Shown piece by piece: positions 44,005 to 52,187 of a DNA stretch of 64,000 nt. The notes under the pieces are model-generated. The model saw only the letters and a list, made by a program, of their open reading frames with translations. It was not told the DNA's origin and searched no databases. Both the position numbers and the translations under genes were made by a program. How positions within the stretch are numbered: position 1 is the stretch's first letter; every line of letters begins with the position of its first letter. The stretch comes from Robinsoniella peoriensis (GTDB taxonomy: Bacteria; Bacillota; Clostridia; Lachnospirales; Lachnospiraceae): assembly GCF_042680125.1 (NCBI RefSeq), contig NZ_JBHTNY010000007.1. One strand, written 5' to 3'.

Positions 44005-44126
44005 TCCTTTCACCTCCTGTTTTATTTGTACAAAAACATAATTTTTTTCTTTCTGTACATGTGGTTGCTGTTTTAATTTTATTTTATGATGCATGAAATT
44101 AGATTAAAATTCACGCACACTGATTT

Positions 44127-44155
44127 ATTATATCCACATGCATTTCTAATGTCAA
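44127..44155 (-). promoter_or_regulatory. Consensus promoter of rpsL
   Basis: TTGACA and TATAAT are separated by exactly 17 bases on the minus strand, leaving a leader of about 115 bases. A dedicated promoter fits the separation of rpsL from rpoC. Confidence 0.88.
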
Positions 44156-44270
44156 GCACTTTCCAGTATTTTTCAAAGTTTTTTGCCCAAAATACCTTAT
44201 AATTTTCTTAAGCCGGTAGACAACAAACGTCAGGAATGCTATGATAGGCGCAAATCGGAGGCGATATATT

Positions 44271-45647
44271 ATGAGGAAATTATTAAAACCATTATCATTT
44301 ATACCAGCTATACTTTTAATGTGCCTTATTTTTAATTTTTCCAGCCAAAGCGGAGATGTTTCCGGACAGCTGAGTTTTAAAGTCAGCTGTAAAATTGTAG
44401 AAGCAGGAGATTATATCTTCGACGCCAATCTGGAACAGTGGCAAATAGAAGAATGGGCCAATAAAATCAACTTTATCACACGTAAATTAGCACATATGAC
44501 CGAATATTTTGCTCTCGCTGTGGCAGTATCCTTTCCATTATATGTGTACGGACTGCACGGTATCTGGCTTATGCTTGTAGCCGGCATCCTATGCGTCGGT
44601 TTTGCCCTGGGAGATGAATACCACCAATCTTTCGTGGGAGGCCGCTCTCCTTCCCTTCGGGATGTCGGGATTGACAGTGTTGGAGTCTTTTTCGGTATTG
44701 TACTCGTCCGGATGGTGGGATGGACCGGACGAATGACGATCTTTAAGCCGAGAAAGAAAAAAACAAAGGTAAAAAGAATCACAAAAGTAAAACACAAAAA
44801 CCATAAGTTCAAAAATTACACAGCCAACGCACCGGAATACCATTATAAGGAAGAACATGCTTATTATAATGATATCCCAAAATCTGCATCTAAATCAAGA
44901 ACATTTAGAAAAGCGCAGAAAAACAGCAAAGACAACAGTTATTCCTATGACCAGCAATATACCGGTTACGATGGCCATACACCTTACAGTCAGGATCCGG
45001 GTTATCAAAATTATAATCATCAGCAACCCTATTATGGAAATAACCCCCAGAATTTTAACGGGCAGCCTTACAGCGATGGTCCTCAGCAGAATTTTAACAG
45101 ACAGCCTTACAGCGATGGTCCTCAGCAGAATTTTAACGGACAGCCTTACAGCGATGGTCCTCAGCAGAATTTTAACGGACAGCCTTACAGTGGCGGTCCT
45201 CAGCAGAATTTTAACGGGCAGCCTTACAGCGGCGGTCCTCAGCAGAATTTTAACGGGCAGCCTTACAGCGGCGGTCCTCAGCAGAATTTTAGCGGGCAGC
45301 CTTACAGCGGCGGTCCTCAGCAGAATTTTAACGGGCAGCCTTTCGGCGGCAGTCCTCAACAGGATTTTAACAGCCAGCCTTTCGGCGGCGGTCCTCAACA
45401 AAATTTTGGAGGTCAGCAACAGGATTTTAACAACTGCAGTTCCGACCAGGACTATGCAAATTACCATTCCGCTGATTATTTTGAAGACCAGACACAGTAT
45501 TATGACCGGCACCAGCAATATGAAACTTCTGATGACAGCGATCCGGAAGATGATTACAGCGCAGCGAAAAAACATTCACAGCGGCCGGACGATGATGATG
45601 ACGTGGATATCGTATCTAAAATCCAGTCTCTTTTTAACCGGAAATAA
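44271..45647 (+). CDS. VanZ-like membrane protein with repetitive Gln/Asn-rich tail
   Basis: The first 150 or so of 458 residues form a VanZ-like domain with four or five helices (FNFSSQSGDVSG, TRKLAHMTEYFALA, DEYHQSFVGGRSPSLRDVGID). This family includes a teicoplanin-resistance protein, but most members have unknown function. A Lys/Arg-rich segment (about 165-190) follows. Then comes a long hydrophilic region with about nine units of a 13-residue repeat (QNFNGQPYSGGPQ type) and an acidic end (PDDDDDVD). The ATG at 44271 has GGAGG nine bases upstream. It is divergent from rpsL and ends at a shared terminator. The tail is probably disordered and cytoplasmic or wall-associated. Confidence 0.85.
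   Translation: MRKLLKPLSFIPAILLMCLIFNFSSQSGDVSGQLSFKVSCKIVEAGDYIFDANLEQWQIEEWANKINFITRKLAHMTEYFALAVAVSFPLYVYGLHGIWLMLVAGILCVGFALGDEYHQSFVGGRSPSLRDVGIDSVGVFFGIVLVRMVGWTGRMTIFKPRKKKTKVKRITKVKHKNHKFKNYTANAPEYHYKEEHAYYNDIPKSASKSRTFRKAQKNSKDNSYSYDQQYTGYDGHTPYSQDPGYQNYNHQQPYYGNNPQNFNGQPYSDGPQQNFNRQPYSDGPQQNFNGQPYSDGPQQNFNGQPYSGGPQQNFNGQPYSGGPQQNFNGQPYSGGPQQNFSGQPYSGGPQQNFNGQPFGGSPQQDFNSQPFGGGPQQNFGGQQQDFNNCSSDQDYANYHSADYFEDQTQYYDRHQQYETSDDSDPEDDYSAAKKHSQRPDDDDDVDIVSKIQSLFNRK
45046..45415 (+). repeat. In-frame 39-bp minisatellite in the VanZ-like gene
   Basis: About nine consecutive 39-base units encode QNFNGQPYSGGPQ with slight variation; the last units change PYSG to PFGG. The DNA units are almost identical, so copy number probably varies between strains. 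Confidence 0.9.
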
Positions 45648-45648
45648 T

Positions 45649-45692
45649 AAAAGCCAATGCAGTATATGATTATAAACTGCGTTGGCTTTTTC
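45649..45692. terminator. Bidirectional terminator between the VanZ-like and UROD-family genes
   Basis: AAAAGCCAATGCAGT pairs with ACTGCGTTGGCTTTTT (one wobble) around a 12-base loop, giving T runs on both strands between convergent genes. Confidence 0.88.
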
Positions 45693-45733
45693 TAATTAAT
45701 CTCCGTATTTTCAAACTGAGACAGAACTACTTC

Positions 45734-46921
45734 TTATCTTACATCCCTTCCAGCCTGCTTCATTACCTCCTTTAATTTCTGTATATAATATTGATAATCT
45801 TTAAGGGATGTAGAAGGTGCCACCTGATGATCAGAGCCCACTATATATCCACCACCCCGAATCACCGGAAGGATTCTGTCAAATTCCCGGTCTATTGCTT
45901 CTTTTCCTTCGGCAATCATAAGCTTATTGAATCCGCCGATAAATTTCAGCCTTGGAAACTGCTCTCTCACTTTAACTATATCCATTCCGGCATTCACATC
46001 CATGGGAAGAAATCCATCCACCCCTGCTTCTAAAAAATGCGGGATCATAATGGTAAAGTCTCCATCCGTATCCACAAAAACATTATTTACCCCATGCTCT
46101 TTCAGCAATGGAATCAGTCTTTTGTAATAATCGCCTACAAATTCATCAAAGTTTTTCCCTGATATCATCGGTCCGTTTTTTCCACTCAGATCTTCCATCA
46201 GATAAACAACATCCGGCTGCAGCAGATCTACGATTTTTATTACTTTTGTAGTGTACACCTGCAATATATACTCATTGATATCATGTATCAGATCCGGCTC
46301 ATCGTAGAATGCATATAAATGTGCCTCTATCCCCATTAATTCCCTGGGAACCCAGAAAAATCCTTCCAGATTCAACCGGATTGAGTAGTCTCCTCTGTCA
46401 TGACCCTCCTTCAGGGAACCGTATGCAGCCTCTATAGCCTCATCACTATAATAAGCCTCCAGTTCTCTGTCTGCATAAGATTTAAGCTTCTCCCAATCTG
46501 CTTCATTCTGAATAACTGATTTATATTCTGTTTCAATCTCCGAACCCTTTTTCTGCATCATCTGCCTGCCGTATATATCCTGCTTAATGAGATAGGTTTC
46601 GGTATTTTCCAGTATCTTTTCTTCAAATCTGCGAAAAGGAAGCACAAAATGAATCCGCCTTACTGAATCAAATCCCAGATACTGCTCATATTCCATGACT
46701 CCCTGCCCCCATGCTGCCGCCAGATACTTTTCAGTCTGATTTGCTTTATTTCCTACAATATCATTGGTAATATCTTTTGCATTTTGTGCGATATCTGATG
46801 GAAATCCCTCTTCCACAAAGCGGTTCTTCGTTAATACCCAGGGATAAAAAGTTTCCTCCACAGCACCTCGGTCCGGCTTTCCAAAATTCAAAGTTAAATT
46901 TTCACGCTCCCTATTTGTCAT
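45734..46921 (-). CDS. Uroporphyrinogen decarboxylase (URO-D) superfamily protein
   Basis: This 395-residue protein has the URO-D barrel fold with VDTDGDFTIMIPHFLEAGVDGF, GGFNKLMIAEGKEAI and GGGYIVGSDHQVAPSTSL. Family relatives include MtaA/MtbA-type methyltransferases and many members of unknown function found with sugar catabolism genes. It is not a normal heme-pathway HemE. The ATG at 46921 follows GGAGGATATA; an ATG 18 bases earlier overlaps that site. Its promoter region carries the same 46-base element as the sugar importer operon, so its role is probably in metabolism of that sugar or a methylated derivative. That link is inference. Confidence 0.85.
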   Translation of the reverse strand: MTNRERENLTLNFGKPDRGAVEETFYPWVLTKNRFVEEGFPSDIAQNAKDITNDIVGNKANQTEKYLAAAWGQGVMEYEQYLGFDSVRRIHFVLPFRRFEEKILENTETYLIKQDIYGRQMMQKKGSEIETEYKSVIQNEADWEKLKSYADRELEAYYSDEAIEAAYGSLKEGHDRGDYSIRLNLEGFFWVPRELMGIEAHLYAFYDEPDLIHDINEYILQVYTTKVIKIVDLLQPDVVYLMEDLSGKNGPMISGKNFDEFVGDYYKRLIPLLKEHGVNNVFVDTDGDFTIMIPHFLEAGVDGFLPMDVNAGMDIVKVREQFPRLKFIGGFNKLMIAEGKEAIDREFDRILPVIRGGGYIVGSDHQVAPSTSLKDYQYYIQKLKEVMKQAGRDVR

Positions 46922-47146
46922 TATATCCTCCTTCTCCATTTACCGAATTCCAGAGCCTCAGTTAAGATTCATTTCTATACCGCTGCATATTGCAGGTAAA
47001 CCTGCAATACTACCACCAGAAAATAGTTTGAAAGCGGTTTTCTTTCACACTTTTCCCCATGAATAGCGCAAGCAGGCTTGTGCTATTCCCAAATCAGTAT
47101 TGTGAAAGCGGTTTTCTTTCACACTTTCCTCTGCAATCCTCTTTAT
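46922..47146 (-). promoter_or_regulatory. Structured leader of the UROD-family gene with four hairpins
   Basis: The predicted leader contains, in order, TGTGAAAG-N7-CTTTCACA (about 47102-47124), a 13-pair hairpin GAATAGC...GCTATTC (47061-47088), a near copy of the first hairpin (about 47029-47050), and ATTGCAGG-TTTA-CCTGCAAT (46989-47008). The two copies share more than 20 bases including the loop. It matches no riboswitch class that I can recognise. Confidence 0.6.
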
Positions 47147-47152
47147 AGGTTC

Positions 47153-47216
47153 ATTTTAAAAGTAAATAGAGAAAAAGTACATGTAAAATCAAAGCTGAAA
47201 TATATAAAATACAAAA
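47153..47216 (-). promoter_or_regulatory. Promoter and direct-repeat element of the UROD-family gene
   Basis: A -10 box TAAAAT (47153-47158) lies 23 bases downstream of TTTACA. Two copies of ATTTTAYAT start 21 bases apart (plus-strand positions 47202-47210 and 47181-47189). The element 47171-47216 matches 55806-55851 at 37 of 38 flanking positions around an eight-base variable core. It is a likely binding site for the AraC-type response regulator encoded one base away. Confidence 0.75.
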
Positions 47217-47217
47217 C

Positions 47218-47970
47218 TCATTTATCATTCCTTGCACGGTATTCACGAGGGGTATACCCGGTTGCATTTTTAAATACTTTACTAAAATAAAATTGGTCGG
47301 AAAACCCTAATAACTCGGCTATTTCCCCTATGAGATACTCTTCTTTCCGATCCAGAAGCTTCTTTGCTTCCTCTATACGGATACCGATGAGATATTCGTT
47401 ATAGGTACAGTTAAAATGCGTTTTAAATGCTTTGCTCAGATAGGGCTGGCTGATGGAAAATATACTGCAGATATTCAGTATGCTATTGTCTCCGGCAATA
47501 TTTTTGCGGATATGCTCTTCTACTTTTTTCACTAATTGTTCGGTACTTAGCCTGCCCTGGGGTAGTTTTACAGTACACGGATTTTCTCTTGTAGAGATCA
47601 AAAGCCTTCGGATCCTTACAAAAAGTTCTTCAATTTTCTTAGGCTCCACCGGCTTTAGAAGATAGTCAAATGCTCCATAGGAAAATGCATCGTGTACATA
47701 GTCAAAGTCGGCGTAACCGCTTACTGCTATGCAGACCGCTCTGTTTTCTTCCTGTCCGGCAATGTATTTTATAAGCTCAATCCCATTTTGTTTTGGCATT
47801 TTCATATCCGTTAATACAACATCCGGGCTTGTGTTATGGTAAAGTTCAATGGCATCTTTTACGTTATATGCTTCTCCTGATACCTGGAAATATTCCGTCC
47901 TCTTCTGAATTGCTCTTTTTTCCATATCTAGGGCTGCCGGCTCATCATCCACCAGCAATACTTTATACAT
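47218..47970 (-). CDS. AraC-type response regulator, YesN family
   Basis: This 250-residue regulator has a receiver domain (DDE at 8-10, phosphorylated Asp55 in VVLTDMKMPK, KPVEP lysine) and AraC helix-turn-helix motifs (ILNICSIFSISQPYLSKAF and IGEIAELLGFSDQFYFSKVF). It follows its kinase by 15 bases, with AAAAGGAGTGGG before the ATG. The shared 21-base-spaced repeats before the importer operon and the UROD gene are its probable targets; the second set starts immediately after its own stop codon. Confidence 0.94.
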   Translation of the reverse strand: MYKVLLVDDEPAALDMEKRAIQKRTEYFQVSGEAYNVKDAIELYHNTSPDVVLTDMKMPKQNGIELIKYIAGQEENRAVCIAVSGYADFDYVHDAFSYGAFDYLLKPVEPKKIEELFVRIRRLLISTRENPCTVKLPQGRLSTEQLVKKVEEHIRKNIAGDNSILNICSIFSISQPYLSKAFKTHFNCTYNEYLIGIRIEEAKKLLDRKEEYLIGEIAELLGFSDQFYFSKVFKNATGYTPREYRARNDK

Positions 47971-47985
47971 CTTTACCCACTCCTT

Positions 47986-49764
47986 TTATCTGTATTTACT
48001 AATATTCATGCCAAACAGAATACTGGTGCCGCCCTCGTCATTGTTATCCTGAAGTTCATACCAGAAACTGTCTCCATAATAAATCGAAAGCCTGATCAGT
48101 GTCCCGCTCAGCCCCATTCCTCCAAACTGAATCTGCTCTGCTATATAGGTGGCTTTATCTGTATTGTGAAATTCATCAATTCTCTCACGGATTACTTCTC
48201 CGGCTTCTTTGCTGATGCCGCACCCATTATCCTTTATTTCTACAACCAGCTTATCGCCCAGTACCACTGTGTAGATCTTAATTATCACTTTTTCATGTTC
48301 CATCAGGCTGTACTTAATGGCATTTTCCACCAGCGGCTGGTAAGTCAGCTTCGGTATTATAATATATTTGGTGTCATCATCTATCTGCATTTCAAATTCG
48401 ATTCTTTTCTGGTAGCGGCTCTTCATAATTGACATATAGGCCTTCAGGTTCTCTATTTCTTCCCCTATGGTTACTTCGGATGTCTCATAATTGGATGCAT
48501 ATCTCAGGATCTCCGTCAGACTGTAGCATGCATCTGCTGCCGTTTCTGTTTCCCCACGCTCACACAAATTAGCAATACTTCCAAGGCTGTTGTAAAGAAA
48601 ATGAGGACCCATTTCCGACTGCAGGGCACTAAATAATGTTTTTGTCTGGACATTTTCCAGTTTTTTCTGCTTTACCAGAGCATCCTCCAGCCGCTTTGCC
48701 ATATCTTCAAAAGAATTCACCAAAATCTCTGTTTCTTTATCCTTAACTTTTATCTCCCTCTTTTGTCTGAAATTCGTCAGATCTGTATTCTGCATGGTCT
48801 TTACCAGCAGATTAATCGGACGCATAATCATCCTGGTCGTCCAGAAGCTGTAAAATGTAGTGACAATTATCAGCACTAAGGTAATGGCAATAATTCCTCC
48901 CAGCATCTTGTTCAAGGACTCATTCAGAACATTCTTATCCAGAATGATCACTGTTTTACAGGCGTAATAATTGGATGATGCCGTGGAAAATAGTGAATGG
49001 CTGTCTTCTTTTATCTTGGAATACTGCCTGGTAAAATCCTTCACCTGCTGGATATAAGTATCATTTCTTTTACTGTCGGGAAGATTGGTATAGAAAAGCT
49101 CATCTGTTTCTTCCATAAATACCATGACTTTTAAGCCTTTGCCATTCCACTTTACATTACAGATATTATCCATATAAAAAGCATTCTGCTGAACTTCCAG
49201 ATAACCGATAATATTAGTATTTCTGTCCTTAACCGGCTTAATTTCAGACACAACCAGGACTTCGCTGCTCTTGTTCCAATAATCGAGATGCGGCTTTAAA
49301 TAGACCCGGCTGTTCATCTGCTTCATCGGATACTGGCTTTCTATCATTTGTATCCGCTCTCTTACATCATCTTTCTTTACATCCGTTTTCCCGGTACTGT
49401 AAAATGTGCCATCTTTTCCATAAATCGAAACCCTTCTTATATCCGATTTATTGATATATGCCTTAGTCAAAAGCTTTCGTATTTCTTTGCCCACTTCATC
49501 ACCGGACGAAACCACAGCCTGATCCCACAGGTCCAGAAAATGATTATCTGACAATACGTCTATCGCCGTCTGATCCATGGTCGTAAGGCGGCTGTCAGCC
49601 TGAGCCATTACATTTTCGGCGATCTGTCCAATATTGCTGACTCCATCCTGATGGATATTATATTGGTTATATTTATAGAAAATAACTGCTGCAATTCCAA
49701 TAAACAAGATCGTCAAAACAGCATAGGTCATAGAAAGCTTTGTACTGATTTTCTGTTTTATCAT
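47986..49764 (-). CDS. Sensor histidine kinase, YesM type
   Basis: This 592-residue membrane kinase has helices at about 12-30 and 287-312, an extracellular Cache-like sensor between them, a HAMP region and the His_kinase/ATPase core. The phosphorylated histidine lies in EMGPHFLYNSLGS; the normal QINPHF has become EMGPHF, keeping the essential His. LVENAIKYSL and DNGCGIS mark the ATPase domain. It should phosphorylate the regulator encoded 15 bases downstream in response to the sugar handled by the importer next to it. Confidence 0.93.
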   Translation of the reverse strand: MIKQKISTKLSMTYAVLTILFIGIAAVIFYKYNQYNIHQDGVSNIGQIAENVMAQADSRLTTMDQTAIDVLSDNHFLDLWDQAVVSSGDEVGKEIRKLLTKAYINKSDIRRVSIYGKDGTFYSTGKTDVKKDDVRERIQMIESQYPMKQMNSRVYLKPHLDYWNKSSEVLVVSEIKPVKDRNTNIIGYLEVQQNAFYMDNICNVKWNGKGLKVMVFMEETDELFYTNLPDSKRNDTYIQQVKDFTRQYSKIKEDSHSLFSTASSNYYACKTVIILDKNVLNESLNKMLGGIIAITLVLIIVTTFYSFWTTRMIMRPINLLVKTMQNTDLTNFRQKREIKVKDKETEILVNSFEDMAKRLEDALVKQKKLENVQTKTLFSALQSEMGPHFLYNSLGSIANLCERGETETAADACYSLTEILRYASNYETSEVTIGEEIENLKAYMSIMKSRYQKRIEFEMQIDDDTKYIIIPKLTYQPLVENAIKYSLMEHEKVIIKIYTVVLGDKLVVEIKDNGCGISKEAGEVIRERIDEFHNTDKATYIAEQIQFGGMGLSGTLIRLSIYYGDSFWYELQDNNDEGGTSILFGMNISKYR

Positions 49765-49837
49765 AGTTCACACTCTGCCACTTCATAATCCTCTTTTCAC
49801 AAAAGCGCATGTATGCAAAATGCCTGTGAAGGACTCT

Positions 49838-50671
49838 TTAAAACCGCTTCAGCCATCTCACGGCATGGTCGATCCATCCTGCATTATCCGGTACGATCTG
49901 ATCCTGGTTACCCGCTGTAGTCTCATCGCACAGGGATAATCCATGTCCGCCTTTTTCATAAATGTGTAGTTCAAAAGGCACTCCGTATTTGCGCAGTGCA
50001 CAAGTAAACAATAGCGTGTTTTCTACGGGAACTGCATTATCTTCCTGGGTATGCCATATAAATGTGGGCAGCGTATCTGCTGTGACCTGCTTCTCCAGAG
50101 ATAACTTTTCACTCAGTTCCGTGGAACCGTCTGTTCCCGTCAGATTTGCGCGCGACTCCTTATGGGTAAATTCACCCATCGTAATAACCGGATAGCATAA
50201 AATCATTCCTGATGGTTTATAATTTAAGTTTTCTGTTCCAAACACCTGTGTAAATATTTCATCCTTCCATAGAGTTCCAAGGGAAGCGCATAAATGTCCC
50301 CCTGCAGAAAATCCGCAAATAAAGATCTTTTCCGGATCAATCCCCCATTCTCTGGCATGTTCACGAACCATAGCTACGGATGTGGCAAGCTCAAGTACAG
50401 CACATGGATATCTGGATGGTGCGGCACTGTATTGCAATACAAATGCCTGCATACCTGCTGCTAAAAACCGCATTGCTACCGGTTCAGCCTCCCGGTCAGA
50501 TTTAAATTGGTATGCACCTCCCGGACAGATAATGACTGCCGGTCTTTCCCCGGACATTTTCAGTTCTTCACTGTCACTATACATATACCCAAATAATCTG
50601 GGCTGATATTTTCCATGATCGGCACCTGCCTTTTCATACGCTGCCTCTACATTCATTTCTTTGTAAATCAT
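49838..50671 (-). CDS. Alpha/beta-hydrolase esterase (BD-FAE/acetyl-xylan-esterase-like)
   Basis: This 277-residue cytoplasmic hydrolase has an oxyanion motif CPGGAYQ, the nucleophile serine in GFSAGGH near 133, an aspartate in TQEDNAVP and a histidine in KGGHGLSL. Relatives remove acetyl or feruloyl groups from plant sugars. The ATG at 50671 follows AGAAGGGAGTTAT; eleven earlier codons are not family-like. It lies between the importer's binding-protein gene (separated by a terminator) and the kinase. It may deacetylate the imported sugar; this is inference from position. Confidence 0.88.
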   Translation of the reverse strand: MIYKEMNVEAAYEKAGADHGKYQPRLFGYMYSDSEELKMSGERPAVIICPGGAYQFKSDREAEPVAMRFLAAGMQAFVLQYSAAPSRYPCAVLELATSVAMVREHAREWGIDPEKIFICGFSAGGHLCASLGTLWKDEIFTQVFGTENLNYKPSGMILCYPVITMGEFTHKESRANLTGTDGSTELSEKLSLEKQVTADTLPTFIWHTQEDNAVPVENTLLFTCALRKYGVPFELHIYEKGGHGLSLCDETTAGNQDQIVPDNAGWIDHAVRWLKRF

Positions 50672-50744
50672 ATAACTCCCTTCTGCCCTTTTAGGACCAT
50701 TCATCTCAGAGTATGCCTGAAATTTCTGTTATTATTTTTTCTCT

Positions 50745-50773
50745 ATTATACACCATATCTATTTGAAGGGAAA
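50745..50773 (-). promoter_or_regulatory. Possible promoter of the esterase-kinase-regulator genes
   Basis: A perfect TATAAT (50745-50750) lies about 75 bases before the esterase start on the minus strand, downstream of the terminator. The -35 position reads TTTCCC, a poor match. Confidence 0.4.
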
Positions 50774-50787
50774 TAGTGGAGTGTTGA

Positions 50788-50816
50788 AAGGAAAAGACCT
50801 ATAAACAGAGGTCTTC
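50788..50816 (-). terminator. Terminator after the importer's binding-protein gene
   Basis: AAGACCT and AGGTCTT form a stem with an eight-base loop followed by TTTTCC on the minus strand. It separates the importer genes from the esterase-kinase-regulator group. Confidence 0.75.
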
Positions 50817-50854
50817 TCCCTATCTATAGGCCGTTTATTACACTTCTGCTAACA

Positions 50855-52033
50855 TTAATAGTCATAATTATCCACGGTAGCAGCATCAAATACCAATGCA
50901 TCCCCTAATACGCACTCACGGTTTGTAATCTCTTTCGTTCCCAGTCTTCCTGCTTCAATGGAGGTAGAATCCGTCGTGATCGTTCCCTCTGCCAGCTGAT
51001 ATCCTGACTGAACTGCCAGATATCCCAGATCCATACAATTCCAGAGAACTCCGGTATTCATTGGATTCTCTTCATCCTTAATGTATGTTTTCAGAGCATT
51101 TGGTGTCGCCAGTCCGGTTAACGTGATCTTGGAAGGATCCGGTTTGCTGGATGCAGACTGATACTGTGCACCCAGAGCAGGAGTTGACATGGATGACAAT
51201 GCAATTGCTGCCTGAATCTGGTCCGCACCTTCCCCCATACGGCTGATCAGAGTTGCACACTCGCTGTTTACTGTAGTTTCGTCCGTACCCGGATAATATA
51301 CATCTGTTTCTTTATTCTGAATTTTCATAAAGCTGTAATCATCTGTCTTCAGTAATTCATCAATTGCTGCCTCCCATGCTGTTTGATTTGCATCTGTGCC
51401 GGATCCGGACACCAATGCAATATTTGCAGGCTGGTCTGCACCATATCCTTTCGCCTTCAGATCAATTGCAGCACCATCCAACAAGCCTTTAGCAGCTGCC
51501 TGTGCAGTAATCTGGTTTACAAATAAATCTCTGGAATCTTCCTGAGCATCCGCATCAAATGTTACCACTTTAATACCTGCATCCTGGGCTTTTTTTAAGG
51601 TCGGAGCAATTGCAGTCGGATCATTAGGAGATACAATAATAACATTTACATCCTGTGCAATCCATCCTTCGAGAATATCCACCTGTTTCTGGTTAGTTGC
51701 CTGATCCTGTGACGGTCCATCATACAACAAGGTGATTCCCAATTCATCTGCTGCTTCCTGGGCACCTACTTTACATGCATCAAAATAGTTTTCTCCTTTG
51801 AATTTGGGCAGCATTGCCACAACCACATCAGCGCCTTTGGTTTCTGACGATGAATCTTTGGATGCTTCCTTTGTTTCTTCATTGCCTGCTGCGGCTGTCT
51901 CTTTCGTCTCCGCTTTTTCTGTAGTTTTACTTCCACCCGATGTGTCAGTCGCAGAGCATCCGGCTAAAGAAGATACCGCCATAATACCAATCAGGGCTGC
52001 CGCCAATACCTTTGTTACCAATCGTTTCTTCAT
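50855..52033 (-). CDS. Sugar-binding lipoprotein of Rbs/Lsr/Rha-type ABC importer
   Basis: This 392-residue lipoprotein has the lipobox SLAGC, a Glu/Lys/Thr/Ser-rich linker of about 45 residues, and a type I binding fold (KGENYFDACKVGAQEAADEL, IIVSPNDPTAIAPTLKKA, VVTFDADAQEDSRDLFVNQ). These motifs are closest to the LsrB/RhaS branch, so rhamnose, autoinducer-2-like or another pentose/deoxyhexose ligand is possible. The ATG at 52033 follows AGAAAGGGTGGG. It is the last gene of the importer operon and has a hairpin and a possible promoter in the 154-base gap before it. Confidence 0.92.
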   Translation of the reverse strand: MKKRLVTKVLAAALIGIMAVSSLAGCSATDTSGGSKTTEKAETKETAAAGNEETKEASKDSSSETKGADVVVAMLPKFKGENYFDACKVGAQEAADELGITLLYDGPSQDQATNQKQVDILEGWIAQDVNVIIVSPNDPTAIAPTLKKAQDAGIKVVTFDADAQEDSRDLFVNQITAQAAAKGLLDGAAIDLKAKGYGADQPANIALVSGSGTDANQTAWEAAIDELLKTDDYSFMKIQNKETDVYYPGTDETTVNSECATLISRMGEGADQIQAAIALSSMSTPALGAQYQSASSKPDPSKITLTGLATPNALKTYIKDEENPMNTGVLWNCMDLGYLAVQSGYQLAEGTITTDSTSIEAGRLGTKEITNRECVLGDALVFDAATVDNYDY

Positions 52034-52113
52034 AATTTACCCACCCTTTCTTCTTACAAATTAATTTTTTATGTAAATATTATGTGTTTACTCAGTTGAC
52101 CCTGAATATCACA

Positions 52114-52142
52114 ATTTTATTACAATCCATTGGTTTTTACAA
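52114..52142 (-). promoter_or_regulatory. Possible internal promoter of the binding-protein gene
   Basis: TTGTAA and TAAAAT are separated by 17 bases on the minus strand in the gap before the binding-protein gene. It would raise binding protein over permease, but the match to consensus is modest. Confidence 0.3.
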
Positions 52143-52158
52143 CCGGCTGCTATATAGT

Positions 52159-52172
52159 GGCGTATTTACGCC
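52159..52172 (-). promoter_or_regulatory. Intercistronic hairpin before the binding-protein gene
   Basis: GGCGTA-AA-TACGCC is a perfect six-pair stem with a two-base loop just past the permease stop, without a T run. A transcript-protecting role is plausible. Confidence 0.5.
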
Positions 52173-52187
52173 GGAAGACACTAGCCG

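Noticed and set aside
45046..45415. CRISPR array
   Set aside because: The repeats are contiguous in-frame coding units without unique spacers, and no cas genes are present.
44857..45669. Repetitive frames on both strands over the VanZ-like gene
   Set aside because: A 39-bp repeat keeps several frames open. Only the frame starting at 44271 has a start site and a recognised domain.
46989..47124. CcpA (cre) sites in the TGAAAGCGGTTTTC repeats
   Set aside because: The spacing has one base too many for the cre consensus, and the symmetry is better explained by the hairpin TGAAAG/CTTTCA.
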